From contig NZ_RKRK01000002.1 of assembly GCF_003815035.1 (NCBI RefSeq), forward strand, positions 242,163 to 306,162: 64,000 nt of DNA, read 5' to 3'. Every line of letters begins with the position of its first letter. The stretch's first letter is position 1. Source of the stretch: Abyssicoccus albus. GTDB lineage: Bacteria > Bacillota > Bacilli > Staphylococcales > Abyssicoccaceae. The position numbers and the translations under genes are program-made. This document shows positions 1 to 8,258 of this stretch, piece by piece. Under the pieces are notes generated by a model. That model was not told the origin of the DNA and searched no databases. It saw only the letters and a list, made by a program, of their open reading frames with translations.

Positions 1-355
1 AATTACCAGATGGCAACACACCAGATACAACAGAAGTAGATGTGACAGTAACATACCCAGACGGTACAACAGACCACATTAAAGTACCTGTAACGGTAGG
101 AGAACAAGCAGATAACGAGGCTTATGTACCAACAACAGATGGTGTAACGAAAGATTATGGGACACCAACGACATCAGATGATGTAACAGGTGCGGTAACA
201 ATCCCAGATTATCCAGCGGATAAAGAACAGCCAACAATCACAGTGGATGATGAATCACAATTACCAGATGGCAACACACCAGATACAACAGAAGTAGATG
301 TGACAGTAACATACCCAGACGGTACAACAGACCACATTAAAGTACCTGTAACGGT
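1..355 (+). repeat. Identical 97-bp segments inside the surface-protein repeats
   Basis: Bases 1-97 and 259-355 are identical, at a spacing of 258 bp (86 codons). The first copy is cut by the window edge. Perfect DNA identity, not only protein similarity, points to recent duplication or gene conversion within the stalk-repeat array. Confidence 0.9.
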
Positions 356-1022
356 CGAGGAGCCATTAGACACAGATGTTGATCCAACAGATGCGTCTGA
401 ATATGAACCAATGACAGAACCAGAAGTGATTGAAGAAGGTGGCACAGTTGATTTAACAGATAACGTGACAAACTTATCTGATTTACCTGACGGTACAACG
501 GTGACAGATGTGACACCAGACGGCGCGATTGATCCAAATACACCAGGAGAATACACAGGTCAAGTCGAAGTGACATACCCAGATGGCACATCAGAAATCG
601 TCGATGTTCCAGTGACGGTAGAAGTATCAAACACAGGTGGCCATGATAATCAAGGTAGCAAAGATTCAGACAATGATGACGATTTACGTGTTGTTACTGA
701 AACTGTTGATGTTAATGGAAAAATTGATTTAACTGATAATGTATTAAATTTACCAAAAGGTAGTAAGGTTAAAGACATTACGCCAGTAGGTATGATTGAT
801 ATCAGTAAACGTGGTGAATATACTGGATTGGTTGAAGTTACGTATCCTAATGGAACAAAAGAAGTAATAAAAGTTCCTGTCGATATCATTCAATCTAAAG
901 CAGATATATTACCACAAACTGGTGAAACAAATAATAATACTCTTGCTGGTGGTATTGCGGGTATTTTAGGTGGATTATTATTCTTTGGTCTTAAACGCCG
1001 TAAAGAAAACGAGGATAACTAA
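1..1022 (+). CDS. LPXTG cell-wall-anchored surface protein with Rib/alpha-like repeats, 3' part
   Basis: This is the C-terminal end of a large surface protein; the frame is open from base 3 and the start lies outside the window. The visible part has four tandem repeats of about 86-89 residues, each with the core TYPDGT followed by a VPVTV-type strand (cores at nt 51, 309, 573 and 840). These look like Rib/alpha-like Ig-fold stalk repeats. Bases 1-97 are identical to 259-355. The protein ends with the sorting signal LPQTG (nt 909-923), a hydrophobic stretch and the positive tail KRRKENEDN, so sortase A should attach it to peptidoglycan. The last repeat (from about nt 660) is richer in A+T and diverged, as usual for the wall-proximal repeat. 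The N-terminal ligand-binding region is not visible, so the target is unknown. Confidence 0.93.
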   Translation, partial: LPDGNTPDTTEVDVTVTYPDGTTDHIKVPVTVGEQADNEAYVPTTDGVTKDYGTPTTSDDVTGAVTIPDYPADKEQPTITVDDESQLPDGNTPDTTEVDVTVTYPDGTTDHIKVPVTVEEPLDTDVDPTDASEYEPMTEPEVIEEGGTVDLTDNVTNLSDLPDGTTVTDVTPDGAIDPNTPGEYTGQVEVTYPDGTSEIVDVPVTVEVSNTGGHDNQGSKDSDNDDDLRVVTETVDVNGKIDLTDNVLNLPKGSKVKDITPVGMIDISKRGEYTGLVEVTYPNGTKEVIKVPVDIIQSKADILPQTGETNNNTLAGGIAGILGGLLFFGLKRRKENEDN

Positions 1023-1150
1023 TCTGTTATTTGTAAAATTTCATTTATAGTTATTAAATATTTTAAAAAAAATTAATCAATAAATGAATATTTAAGACAA
1101 TTTGGTTCATTTCAATTTAAGATTAAATAGAATTGGTGAACTAAAATATA

Positions 1151-1188
1151 GAGATTAAGCAGCTTAAAGTTGCTTAATCTCTTTTTTT
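1151..1188 (+). terminator. Terminator of the surface-protein gene
   Basis: The arms gagattaagc (1151-1160) and gcttaatctc (1172-1181) form a perfect 10-bp stem followed by a run of seven T. It lies 130 bp after the surface-protein stop codon. Confidence 0.85.
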
Positions 1189-1576
1189 GTTATCTGTAAT
1201 GATTTAAATTATTTTGAGTATGATGATAAAAAGCTGAATAATTATTATGAAAAAGGAGTAAACTGGGGTTTAAAAGACATTTTTCTTAAAAAGTAAAAGA
1301 TTATTTTTTAAATTTGGTCATCTCAAAGATAATATTATTGTTTGTGAAAATTATAAAAACGCTGTGATTACCTAGGTAGAGATAACTTTTGAGATAGTTA
1401 TTAAGAGACAATCAAAACAAAGTAAAGCAGGTGATGATGTTCATGCACTTTACTTTATTTATTGAGTGCATTTTATTAATGTTTAGAACTCTAAATATAT
1501 GTTTCATGGCTATAATCAAAACTAAGAAGGGTTGAAAAAGAATATTAAATTTTTTCAATGGCAATCAAATTTCATT

Positions 1577-1606
1577 AAAAAAGGCTGCACTTGTATTAGC
1601 GCAGCC
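1577..1606 (-). terminator. Terminator of the YjcG-type gene
   Basis: Read on the minus strand, ggctgc (1606-1601) pairs with gcagcc (1588-1583) and is followed by six T. It lies about 60 bp after the stop codon of the minus-strand gene. Confidence 0.75.
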
Positions 1607-1667
1607 GATTAACTATATTTTATGTGTCAAATTGACGTGTTGATTTCCAAATTGTTGACTTGTGTTA

Positions 1668-2180
1668 TTATTGACCTAATTTAATCATATCAAATGTTGT
1701 CCATTGACCGTTATCTAATTGATAACATAAAGCAATTTTATGAATTGTTTCTTGATGTTTTAGTGAATATAATGATAAGTGTCCTATAACATCTTCAAAT
1801 TCTTGATCATTTAATCCTTGTGCTAACGTAATATGTGGGACAAACGGATGTGTTGCTTCACCATAAAAATCTTCATTATTAAAAGCATCGTATAAAGCCT
1901 GCAATGATTCAGTTGGTGTAATTTTTAAATACACGACATTTTTTGTCGGTGCAAAGTTACTTACTTTCTCAACATTAATATCTACGGGGTCAATTGATTT
2001 TGCTTTTTCTTCCATTATGTTAACGACTTGTTTTGCTTCATCTTCATTACTTACTTCAAATACTTCTTTCACTGTAATATGCGGTGGGATATTTGCGTAA
2101 TGATCGTCGTAACGTTTACGGTAATGGTTCACTTCTTCTTGTAATTCTTTCGATGGAAATAATACAATACCTAATTTCAT
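1668..2180 (-). CDS. 2H phosphoesterase superfamily protein, YjcG type
   Basis: The 170-residue product resembles B. subtilis YjcG of the 2'-5' RNA ligase/2H phosphoesterase superfamily. Both H-x-T catalytic motifs are visible: PPHITV with H34 and T36, and VPHITL near residue 115. The family acts on 2',3'-cyclic or 2'-5' phosphodiester bonds; the real substrate of YjcG is not known. The start is the ATG at 2180, placed 9 bases after the strong site aggagg; an earlier in-frame ATG at 2189 would touch that site. It follows an esterase gene on the same strand, like yjcH and yjcG in Bacillus, probably as one transcript. Confidence 0.88.
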   Translation of the reverse strand: MKLGIVLFPSKELQEEVNHYRKRYDDHYANIPPHITVKEVFEVSNEDEAKQVVNIMEEKAKSIDPVDINVEKVSNFAPTKNVVYLKITPTESLQALYDAFNNEDFYGEATHPFVPHITLAQGLNDQEFEDVIGHLSLYSLKHQETIHKIALCYQLDNGQWTTFDMIKLGQ

Positions 2181-2248
2181 AATGATCATCCTCCTATGTG
2201 TTATTTCTATTATATCAAACTTGTTCAAAAAGAAAGTAATAAAAGATA

Positions 2249-2974
2249 TTAATATTCAGATAAATATAATATTCCTTCATTTAAATGTGGTTTCCAAGTT
2301 TTCCAAACGTGTGACCCTTCAACTTCTTCATAATGATATGTCCATGGTTTATTTTGAATTGCTTCATTTAATGCTCTGTTTGGTGTTAAGAAATCTGCCA
2401 TTTCACCTGTAGTTGGAAGTTTGAAATGTTTTTCTTCTTTACCAATAATATGGAAAATTTCTAAAGACTCATCATTTAAATTAATCCATTCAAATAGTGA
2501 ATCTGTAACCATCGGACTTAAGATGATTCCTTTATAACATTCGAGGGGGTAATTTAATATTAAGCTTAATGCCATGCTGGCAGCTTGTGAGTCTCCTAAT
2601 GCAATTCTATCCATCGGCGATGTTGATACATTAAATTGTTGTTCGATATATGGAATCAATTCTTCTATAATACTTTTCAACATGTTTTGATGGTGTATAC
2701 CATCAGGGCTGAAGTGTTCAGCTCTCCAAGCAACAGAATTGTAACAAACACCTACAATAATTGCAGGTTCAATATCATTTGATTGAACTAACTTTTCATA
2801 TTCTCGGTTTAATTGAGCATATTTAAAAACATCTTGACCATCAAAGGCAATTATCAGTCGGTGTGGTTCCATATTGTGATAAGACTTAGGTAAATAAATT
2901 TTTAAATCGTAATCATCTTGTAAAATTTCACTGTGAAATGAAGTATCATTAATTTTTTGTATTTCGAAGCTCAT
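2249..2974 (-). CDS. Esterase family protein (alpha/beta hydrolase, YjcH-like)
   Basis: The 241-residue protein belongs to the enterochelin-esterase-like (esterase D) group of alpha/beta hydrolases. The nucleophile elbow is in GDSQAASMAL (Ser after Gly-Asp), and EGSHVWKTW near the C terminus carries the likely catalytic His. There is no signal peptide, so it is cytoplasmic. The start ATG is preceded by aaaggag. It is the first gene of a two-gene unit with the YjcG-type protein 68 bp downstream. The substrate cannot be read from the sequence. Confidence 0.82.
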   Translation of the reverse strand: MSFEIQKINDTSFHSEILQDDYDLKIYLPKSYHNMEPHRLIIAFDGQDVFKYAQLNREYEKLVQSNDIEPAIIVGVCYNSVAWRAEHFSPDGIHHQNMLKSIIEELIPYIEQQFNVSTSPMDRIALGDSQAASMALSLILNYPLECYKGIILSPMVTDSLFEWINLNDESLEIFHIIGKEEKHFKLPTTGEMADFLTPNRALNEAIQNKPWTYHYEEVEGSHVWKTWKPHLNEGILYLSEY

Positions 2975-3020
2975 AACAGTTCTCCTTTATTATTTGCTTC
3001 TTTAATTTTATCAAAAAACT

Positions 3021-4550
3021 TTAATCTTGTTTAATCTTAGCTTCTTTTAGTCTATTTGGATAATGTTCCGTCCAGAATGTTGCATTAGGTAAATCTTTTT
3101 TATCTGGTTGATATATTGCATATTTTCCAGAACCTTTCGCAGCTTTTTGTCTTTCATAGTCACGTAATGCTTCGATTGCTTTCTTGTGTAATATGACGAT
3201 TGCAATCATATTAGCCCAAGCCATTAATCCGACACCAATATCACCAATCGACCAAGCTAGTTGAGCACTTTTTACGGCGCCGAAAATAACCGATGAAATT
3301 AGGAGGAACTTAAGTGCATACTTTAGCCATAAATGTTTACCTTTAAGAATATAAACTAAATTTGTTTCTGCAATATAGTAATATGCAAGAATCGTTGTAA
3401 AAGCAAAGAATGTTAAAATGATTGCAATAAAATATGATCCGAAACCGACAAAGTTTATATCAAACTGTGACTGATTTGATAACGTAAGGTCGAGTGCTGC
3501 TTGAGTATACGTTACACTACCTTCATAGACTTTCTCACCATTTGCACCTAAACTATATACTCCGTTATCAATTAGGAGCGATCCATCTTCATCTTTAACA
3601 TTATATTGACCGGTAATTAAAATCATTAATGCTGTTGCAGTACATACAAACAATGTATCTACATACACTGAGAATGATTGAACAAGCCCTTGCTTAGCTG
3701 GATGTGAAACTTCTGCAGCACCTGCTGCGTGGGGTCCAGTTCCTTGGCCTGCCTCATTCGAATAAATGCCACGCATTACACCAATTTGGATCATCGCACC
3801 GAGTATTCCACCGAATGTTGCTTCTTGACCAAAAGCACTTTTAATAATTAATAACAACATGTCAGGAACTAACGAAGCATTCATTAAAACAACAATGACA
3901 GCAACGATTATATATATAATCGCCATTATTGGAACGACAGCAGATGCAAAATTGGCGATTGCTTGAATTCCACCGAAAATAACTAAACCTACAACAATGG
4001 CAGTAATTAATGCGATAATCCATGGACTGATTTGGAATGCATTTGAAACGGACTCGCTAATTGCATTGGATTGAATACTTGGTAACAAGAACCCCGTCGC
4101 AATGATTGTAATCAATGCAAAGATTAGTGCATAAATCTTACCAACATGTCCCTTGATTCCTTGTTCTATGTAATATGCTGGTCCTCCGCGGTATTCACCA
4201 TTATCTTCCTTCTTATAAATTTGAGCAAGTGTAGACTCTATGAATGCACTGCCAGCACCTAAAAATGCCGTCACCCACATCCAAAATATCGCACCGGGAC
4301 CACCGACATAGATAGCCGTTGCAACCCCGACAATATTACCTGTACCAACACGCCCAGCGAGTGAAACGGCTAATGCTTGAAAACTTGATACGCCAATAGG
4401 TGATTCCTCACCTTGGAACATTAGGCGAATCATCTCTTTGAAATGTCTCAGCTGAAAAAGTCTCATTCTAAGAGTGAAATATATACCACAAATGAGTAGT
4501 CCATAGACGAGCAAAGGACTCCAAATAATTTCTTTTATCATATCAATCAT
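3021..4550 (-). CDS. Sodium:alanine symporter, AGCS family
   Basis: The 509-residue membrane protein imports alanine or glycine with sodium. The family signature AGRVGTGNIVGVATAIYVGG lies near residues 65-85, and a second conserved block (RGIYSNEAGQGTGPHAAGAA) near 260-280. About ten hydrophobic segments span the length, with a hydrophilic loop at roughly 325-350 holding the sequence VKDEDGSLLIDNG. It is a single gene; the start ATG at 4550 is preceded by aaaggag at a slightly long spacing, and an in-frame ATG three codons later is the alternative. Which amino acid it prefers is not shown. Confidence 0.92.
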   Translation of the reverse strand: MIDMIKEIIWSPLLVYGLLICGIYFTLRMRLFQLRHFKEMIRLMFQGEESPIGVSSFQALAVSLAGRVGTGNIVGVATAIYVGGPGAIFWMWVTAFLGAGSAFIESTLAQIYKKEDNGEYRGGPAYYIEQGIKGHVGKIYALIFALITIIATGFLLPSIQSNAISESVSNAFQISPWIIALITAIVVGLVIFGGIQAIANFASAVVPIMAIIYIIVAVIVVLMNASLVPDMLLLIIKSAFGQEATFGGILGAMIQIGVMRGIYSNEAGQGTGPHAAGAAEVSHPAKQGLVQSFSVYVDTLFVCTATALMILITGQYNVKDEDGSLLIDNGVYSLGANGEKVYEGSVTYTQAALDLTLSNQSQFDINFVGFGSYFIAIILTFFAFTTILAYYYIAETNLVYILKGKHLWLKYALKFLLISSVIFGAVKSAQLAWSIGDIGVGLMAWANMIAIVILHKKAIEALRDYERQKAAKGSGKYAIYQPDKKDLPNATFWTEHYPNRLKEAKIKQD

Positions 4551-4816
4551 AATTTGATTTTTCTCCTTTATCGTTATATTATAGTAAAGTAGTATGATTT
4601 TTGAATTATCAGATTATTTATATTTTTATTATACAGTATGATGACAGTTAAGCAAATGATTAATTAGTCAAATGGTTAATCGATGCATGCTTCATCACAA
4701 TTATTTAGACTAATAATCTAACCATTATATTTAGTTATTTTTGTGTGTAACTAAAACATAAAATGGGTATTATTATGATATGATGTATGATGAAAATAGT
4801 ATATAGGAGGGACATT

Positions 4817-5971
4817 ATGGTCCAAAAGAATTGGTTTCAAATTGGAATAGCACTCATAATGACATTAATTATAATCTTATTATTGAAAGAAATGAAAGTG
4901 ATATTCCATCCGATTTATATTATTGTGAAGACGATTTTTATTCCATTAATCGTTGCTGGACTTTTGTATTACATAGGTGTACCGATTCAAGAATTTCTTG
5001 AAAAACGTAAAGTACCGAAATGGGCAAGTGTTTCGACAGTCCTTCTAATTATTACACTTGTTATTGGTATTTTTATCTCGGTATTGATTCCAATGATTAC
5101 CGATCAAGTACAAAATTTAGTCCAAAAAGCACCAGCAATTCAAAAACAAGCTGAAGAATATGTAGATTATGCACTCAGTCAGCGTGAAAGATTGCCTGAG
5201 AGTTTCGAAAATAAAATTAATGATATCGTTGGTAACTTAGATAAAACATTAACAAGTCTAGGTGATGTTATGATTAGCCTCGTAACAGGAACGGTTCAAA
5301 CGTTGTTCTTATTGATTTTAGTCCCATTCTTCTTAATTTATATGTTAAAAGATCATAAGAAATTTGTTCCATACGTATCTTCACCTTTTAACGGATCATT
5401 CAAACGTTTCATCGTTGAAACATTAGGCGCAATTGATAAGACGCTTCGTTCATTTATCCAAGGTCAAATGTTAGTATCGGTCATTCTTGGTATAATGCTT
5501 TACGTAGGATATTTAATTATGGGATTGGATTATGCATTACTTCTTGCATTGTTTGCGGTAATGACTAATTTCATACCATTTCTCGGTCCATATTTAGCTG
5601 TAGCACCAGCGATACTTCTTGCATTGTTACAAGAGCCAATATTAGTTCTATGGGTTGTTCTATTAATGGTTGTAGCACAACAAATTGAAGGAAACATTAT
5701 TACACCGAACGTAATGGGGAATACATTAAATATTCATCCTTTAACAGTCATAACAGTTGTGTTAGCTGCTGGTAATTTAGGTGGATTTGTTGCCGTTATG
5801 GTGGCTATACCAACGTATGCAGTGATCAAAGCAATTGTGACTAAAATTTATGAATACCGCTATGATATTAAACATATCATGATGAAAGAAAATACATTCT
5901 ATCGAAAATCTGAACCGGATAGAGATGAGCATTATGAAACAATAAAAAAAAGAAAGTCATTAAATAAGTAG
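4817..5971 (+). CDS. AI-2E family transporter (PerM/YdiK type membrane protein)
   Basis: The 384-residue protein has the layout of the AI-2E/UPF0118 transporter family: two or three N-terminal membrane segments, a soluble helical stretch (about residues 95-160), then paired membrane segments with the conserved block NFIPFLGPYLAV and the later QQIEGNIITPNVMG. The start ATG at 4817 has aggagg six bases upstream; an earlier in-frame ATG at 4787 has no such site. Members have been linked to autoinducer-2 export or to sodium/proton exchange; nothing here decides which. The C terminus is a charged cytoplasmic tail. Confidence 0.88.
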   Translation: MVQKNWFQIGIALIMTLIIILLLKEMKVIFHPIYIIVKTIFIPLIVAGLLYYIGVPIQEFLEKRKVPKWASVSTVLLIITLVIGIFISVLIPMITDQVQNLVQKAPAIQKQAEEYVDYALSQRERLPESFENKINDIVGNLDKTLTSLGDVMISLVTGTVQTLFLLILVPFFLIYMLKDHKKFVPYVSSPFNGSFKRFIVETLGAIDKTLRSFIQGQMLVSVILGIMLYVGYLIMGLDYALLLALFAVMTNFIPFLGPYLAVAPAILLALLQEPILVLWVVLLMVVAQQIEGNIITPNVMGNTLNIHPLTVITVVLAAGNLGGFVAVMVAIPTYAVIKAIVTKIYEYRYDIKHIMMKENTFYRKSEPDRDEHYETIKKRKSLNK

Positions 5972-6119
5972 TTTAATATTTTTAAATTATTAGTAGGGAT
6001 ATATTTTAGTTATAAAGATATGAATTTATATAATATTATATAATATATGTTAATATATAAACATTATTCCATATTCCATCGTTTTATATTTAATTAATCC
6101 TAAAAAAATAATTTCGGCG

Positions 6120-6168
6120 AAATCACCTTTTTCTAACGATATATAAGTTAGAAGGAGGTGATTTTTTT
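6120..6168 (+). promoter_or_regulatory. Hairpin that buries the amidase ribosome-binding site and looks like a terminator
   Basis: Bases 6120-6137 pair without interruption with 6147-6164 (18 pairs, two of them G-U) around a 9-base loop. The 3' arm contains the whole Shine-Dalgarno sequence gaaggaggtga. Directly after the stem comes a run of seven T (6162-6168) whose last bases are part of the TTG start codon of the amidase. The structure can therefore block translation, end transcription, or both. The pairing is seen directly; the regulatory role is inferred. Confidence 0.7.
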
Positions 6169-6850
6169 GAAGATAACCAAAATGTTGTTACCGATATCTC
6201 ATCGCAATCGAACGAAGCAAGTCATGAGACCAAAATATATAACAATTCATAATACAGGCAATAGTTCGAAAGGTGCTAATGCTTTAATGCATGCTAAATA
6301 CATTAAGAATCAACAACATCGATATGTGTCATGGCATTATACTATTGATGATCAATATATTATTCAACATGTTCCATCGAATGAAGTAGCTTGGCATGCT
6401 GGAGATGGTGCCATGGGGCTTGGTAATATATCGAGTATCGGAATTGAGATGTGCCAACATGATGGGGTAGACTTTGAACAAGTGATACAAAATACGATTG
6501 AACTTGTGAGACTATTGATGAAGCAGTATGATATACCGATTCATAGAGTTGTGCCTCACTCACATTGGAAACAAACAAGTTGTCCTAAGTTTCTACTAGA
6601 ATATATGTCATTCGACCAATTTCGTGCGATGATTATTGAAATACAAATGAACAAGCCGAAGTATATTAAAGTAACAACACAAGATTTATGGGTTTATGAT
6701 AAACCACAATGGAATGCACGTTATAAAATAGTCCACAAAGGAGAAGTCTTTACAATTAAAAATAAATTGTCGGTAGACGGATATACTATGTATGAATTGA
6801 AAAGCGGTTTATTTATTACCGGTGCAAAAGAATATATTGAATTGATTTAA
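6167..6850 (+). CDS. N-acetylmuramoyl-L-alanine amidase with SH3-like C-terminal domain
   Basis: The 227-residue enzyme would cleave the bond between MurNAc and L-alanine in peptidoglycan. Its Amidase_2 domain (about 1-155) carries the zinc ligands H28 in ITIHNTG, a His in PHSHW (H131/H133) and C139 in SCPKFL; it resembles Bacillus XlyA/CwlA-type phage-derived lysins. Residues 165-227 look like a bacterial SH3 wall-binding domain. There is no signal peptide, so release would need lysis, a holin or another route, and no holin is adjacent. The start is taken as TTG at 6167, eight bases after aggagg; the GTG at 6158 lies inside that site. The gene stands alone between AT-rich stretches, which suggests a domesticated phage or bacteriocin gene. 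Confidence 0.85.
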   Translation: MKITKMLLPISHRNRTKQVMRPKYITIHNTGNSSKGANALMHAKYIKNQQHRYVSWHYTIDDQYIIQHVPSNEVAWHAGDGAMGLGNISSIGIEMCQHDGVDFEQVIQNTIELVRLLMKQYDIPIHRVVPHSHWKQTSCPKFLLEYMSFDQFRAMIIEIQMNKPKYIKVTTQDLWVYDKPQWNARYKIVHKGEVFTIKNKLSVDGYTMYELKSGLFITGAKEYIELI

Positions 6851-6929
6851 TGAAGGTTATAAACTATTTTAATAAATATATAAAATAAGAATTAAATAAA
6901 AATATAAAATAAAACCAGTATAAAATAAA

Positions 6930-7008
6930 TGAACTGTCCCCCAAAAGTTAGACCAAAAATCTAACTTATGGGGTGTTTTGTTTTGTCTCATTAATTGGTG
7001 TCAGTTCA
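6930..7008. mobile_element. 79-bp IS-derived mini-element (IS3/IS150-like ends)
   Basis: The left end reads TGAACTGTCCCCCAAAAGTT and the right end, reversed, TGAACTGACACCAA, so the termini are inverted repeats of about 12 bp with two mismatches and the TG...CA borders of IS3-family elements. The left end continues with an internal hairpin (ccccaaaagttaga with tctaacttatgggg) as found at IS150-group ends. No transposase remains and I see no target duplication. It could also serve as a terminator after the amidase gene, since GTTTTGTTTT follows the hairpin. Confidence 0.55.
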
Positions 7009-7141
7009 CATGTCAGACCTATTTTATATATAATTTGTAGTATTCTATGACGATTGATAAAATAGATTTAAAATAAGTTTAACTCTAATAATATTAATTA
7101 AAATCTTATAAAAACGTATGAACAACGGAAAAGAGGTCTTT

Positions 7142-8014
7142 ATGAAAAGAATAAAAAAAGCAGTCATTCCAGCAGCAGGGATTGGATCTAGGTTTTTACC
7201 AGCAACTAAGGCGATGCCAAAAGAAATGCTACCAATTTTAGACACACCGACAATTCAATATATCGTTGAAGAAGCGGTTAGTGCAGGGATTGAAGATATT
7301 ATTATCGTCACAGGGAAACATAAAAGAGCAATTGAAGATCATTTTGATGCACAAGTTGAACTTGAAATTACATTAGAGAAAGCTGGTAAAAAAGATTTAC
7401 TTGAAAAAGTTCACTTTGCTACTGATTTAGCAAATATGTTTTATGTCCGTCAAAAATCACCTAAAGGATTAGGACATGCCATTTGGACAGCAAGACAATT
7501 TATAGGAAATGAGCCATTTGCTGTGTTATTAGGAGATGATATTGTCGATTCTGAAGTGCCTTGTATTAATCAACTAATTGATCAATATGAACAAACTCAA
7601 TCGACTGTCATTGGTGTAAAAGATGTTTTAAAAGAAGATAAGTCTAGGTATGGGATTGTTGAGTACGACAAGCGTGATGGAGATTTGTATGAAGTGTCAA
7701 AACTAATAGAGAAACCGAAACCACATGAAACAGACTCTAACTTGGCGATTATGGGTCGTTATGTATTAACTCCAGAAATTTTTGACGAGTTAGATAAAGG
7801 TGAGATTGGTGCAGGTGGAGAAATACAATTGACGGATGCGATCGAGATGTTAAATCAACATCAAAAAGTATTTGCATATAATTTTAGTGGAAATCGACAT
7901 GATGTTGGAGATAAAGTAGGCTTTGTCAAAACAACCATTGAATATGCTTTGAAAAGCTCAATGAGAGATGAGATACAACAGTTTATGGAACAGAAGTTAA
8001 AAGAACTAAAATAA
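7142..8014 (+). CDS. galU: UTP-glucose-1-phosphate uridylyltransferase
   Basis: The 290-residue enzyme (also named GtaB) makes UDP-glucose from UTP and glucose-1-phosphate. The nucleotide-binding block [20 protein letters not shown] lies near residues 9-28 and the later motifs [14 protein letters not shown] and [12 protein letters not shown] are all present. UDP-glucose feeds the UgtP glycolipid synthase encoded 2.5 kb away, which makes the lipoteichoic acid anchor. The start ATG at 7142 is preceded by aaaagaggt; the in-frame ATG at 7118 has no good site. The length fits the family (about 290). Confidence 0.96.
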   Translation: MKRIKKAVIPAAGIGSRFLPATKAMPKEMLPILDTPTIQYIVEEAVSAGIEDIIIVTGKHKRAIEDHFDAQVELEITLEKAGKKDLLEKVHFATDLANMFYVRQKSPKGLGHAIWTARQFIGNEPFAVLLGDDIVDSEVPCINQLIDQYEQTQSTVIGVKDVLKEDKSRYGIVEYDKRDGDLYEVSKLIEKPKPHETDSNLAIMGRYVLTPEIFDELDKGEIGAGGEIQLTDAIEMLNQHQKVFAYNFSGNRHDVGDKVGFVKTTIEYALKSSMRDEIQQFMEQKLKELK

Positions 8015-8076
8015 CTTTAATGACATATTATTTTGATTGGATTAATGTGAATATAAGTAAAAAAGATAAAAAAGAA

Positions 8077-8116
8077 TGGATTATAATTTGCTATTACAAT
8101 TATAATCCATTTTTTA
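8077..8116 (+). terminator. Terminator of galU
   Basis: The arms tggattataatttg (8077-8090) and caattataatcca (8097-8109) pair with one bulged T and are followed by tttttt. It lies about 60 bp after the galU stop. Confidence 0.8.
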
Positions 8117-8171
8117 TATTTTTAATTATCAATTATATCTTTACATAAACAACTCATCGCATTATATACAT

Positions 8172-8200
8172 CTAAAAGTATTTACATGTAATACTTTTAG
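8172..8200. repeat. 29-bp perfect inverted repeat
   Basis: The arms ctaaaagtatt and aatacttttag are perfect complements around tacatgt. It sits between the convergent galU and ltaA genes, after the galU terminator, and lacks a T-run on either side, so a terminator role is less clear. Confidence 0.6.
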
Positions 8201-8258
8201 TATCTATAATTAAAAATTTAAATATTTACTTAGCCATTAAATATTTTAAGGACGGTTT

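Larger units (their letters stand above)
1023..1667. other. 645-bp intergenic region without a gene
   Basis: Apart from the terminators near 1151 (plus strand) and 1577 (minus strand), I see no gene or recognisable element here. The stretch 1200-1560 is AT-rich with frequent stop codons in all frames. Confidence 0.6.

Noticed and set aside
209-889. Several long minus-strand frames opposite the surface-protein gene
   Set aside because: They are caused by the repetitive Thr/Asp/Pro-rich coding sequence and have no start signals or protein-like features.
6158-6169. GTG at 6158 as start of the amidase
   Set aside because: It lies inside the Shine-Dalgarno sequence; the TTG at 6167 has proper spacing.
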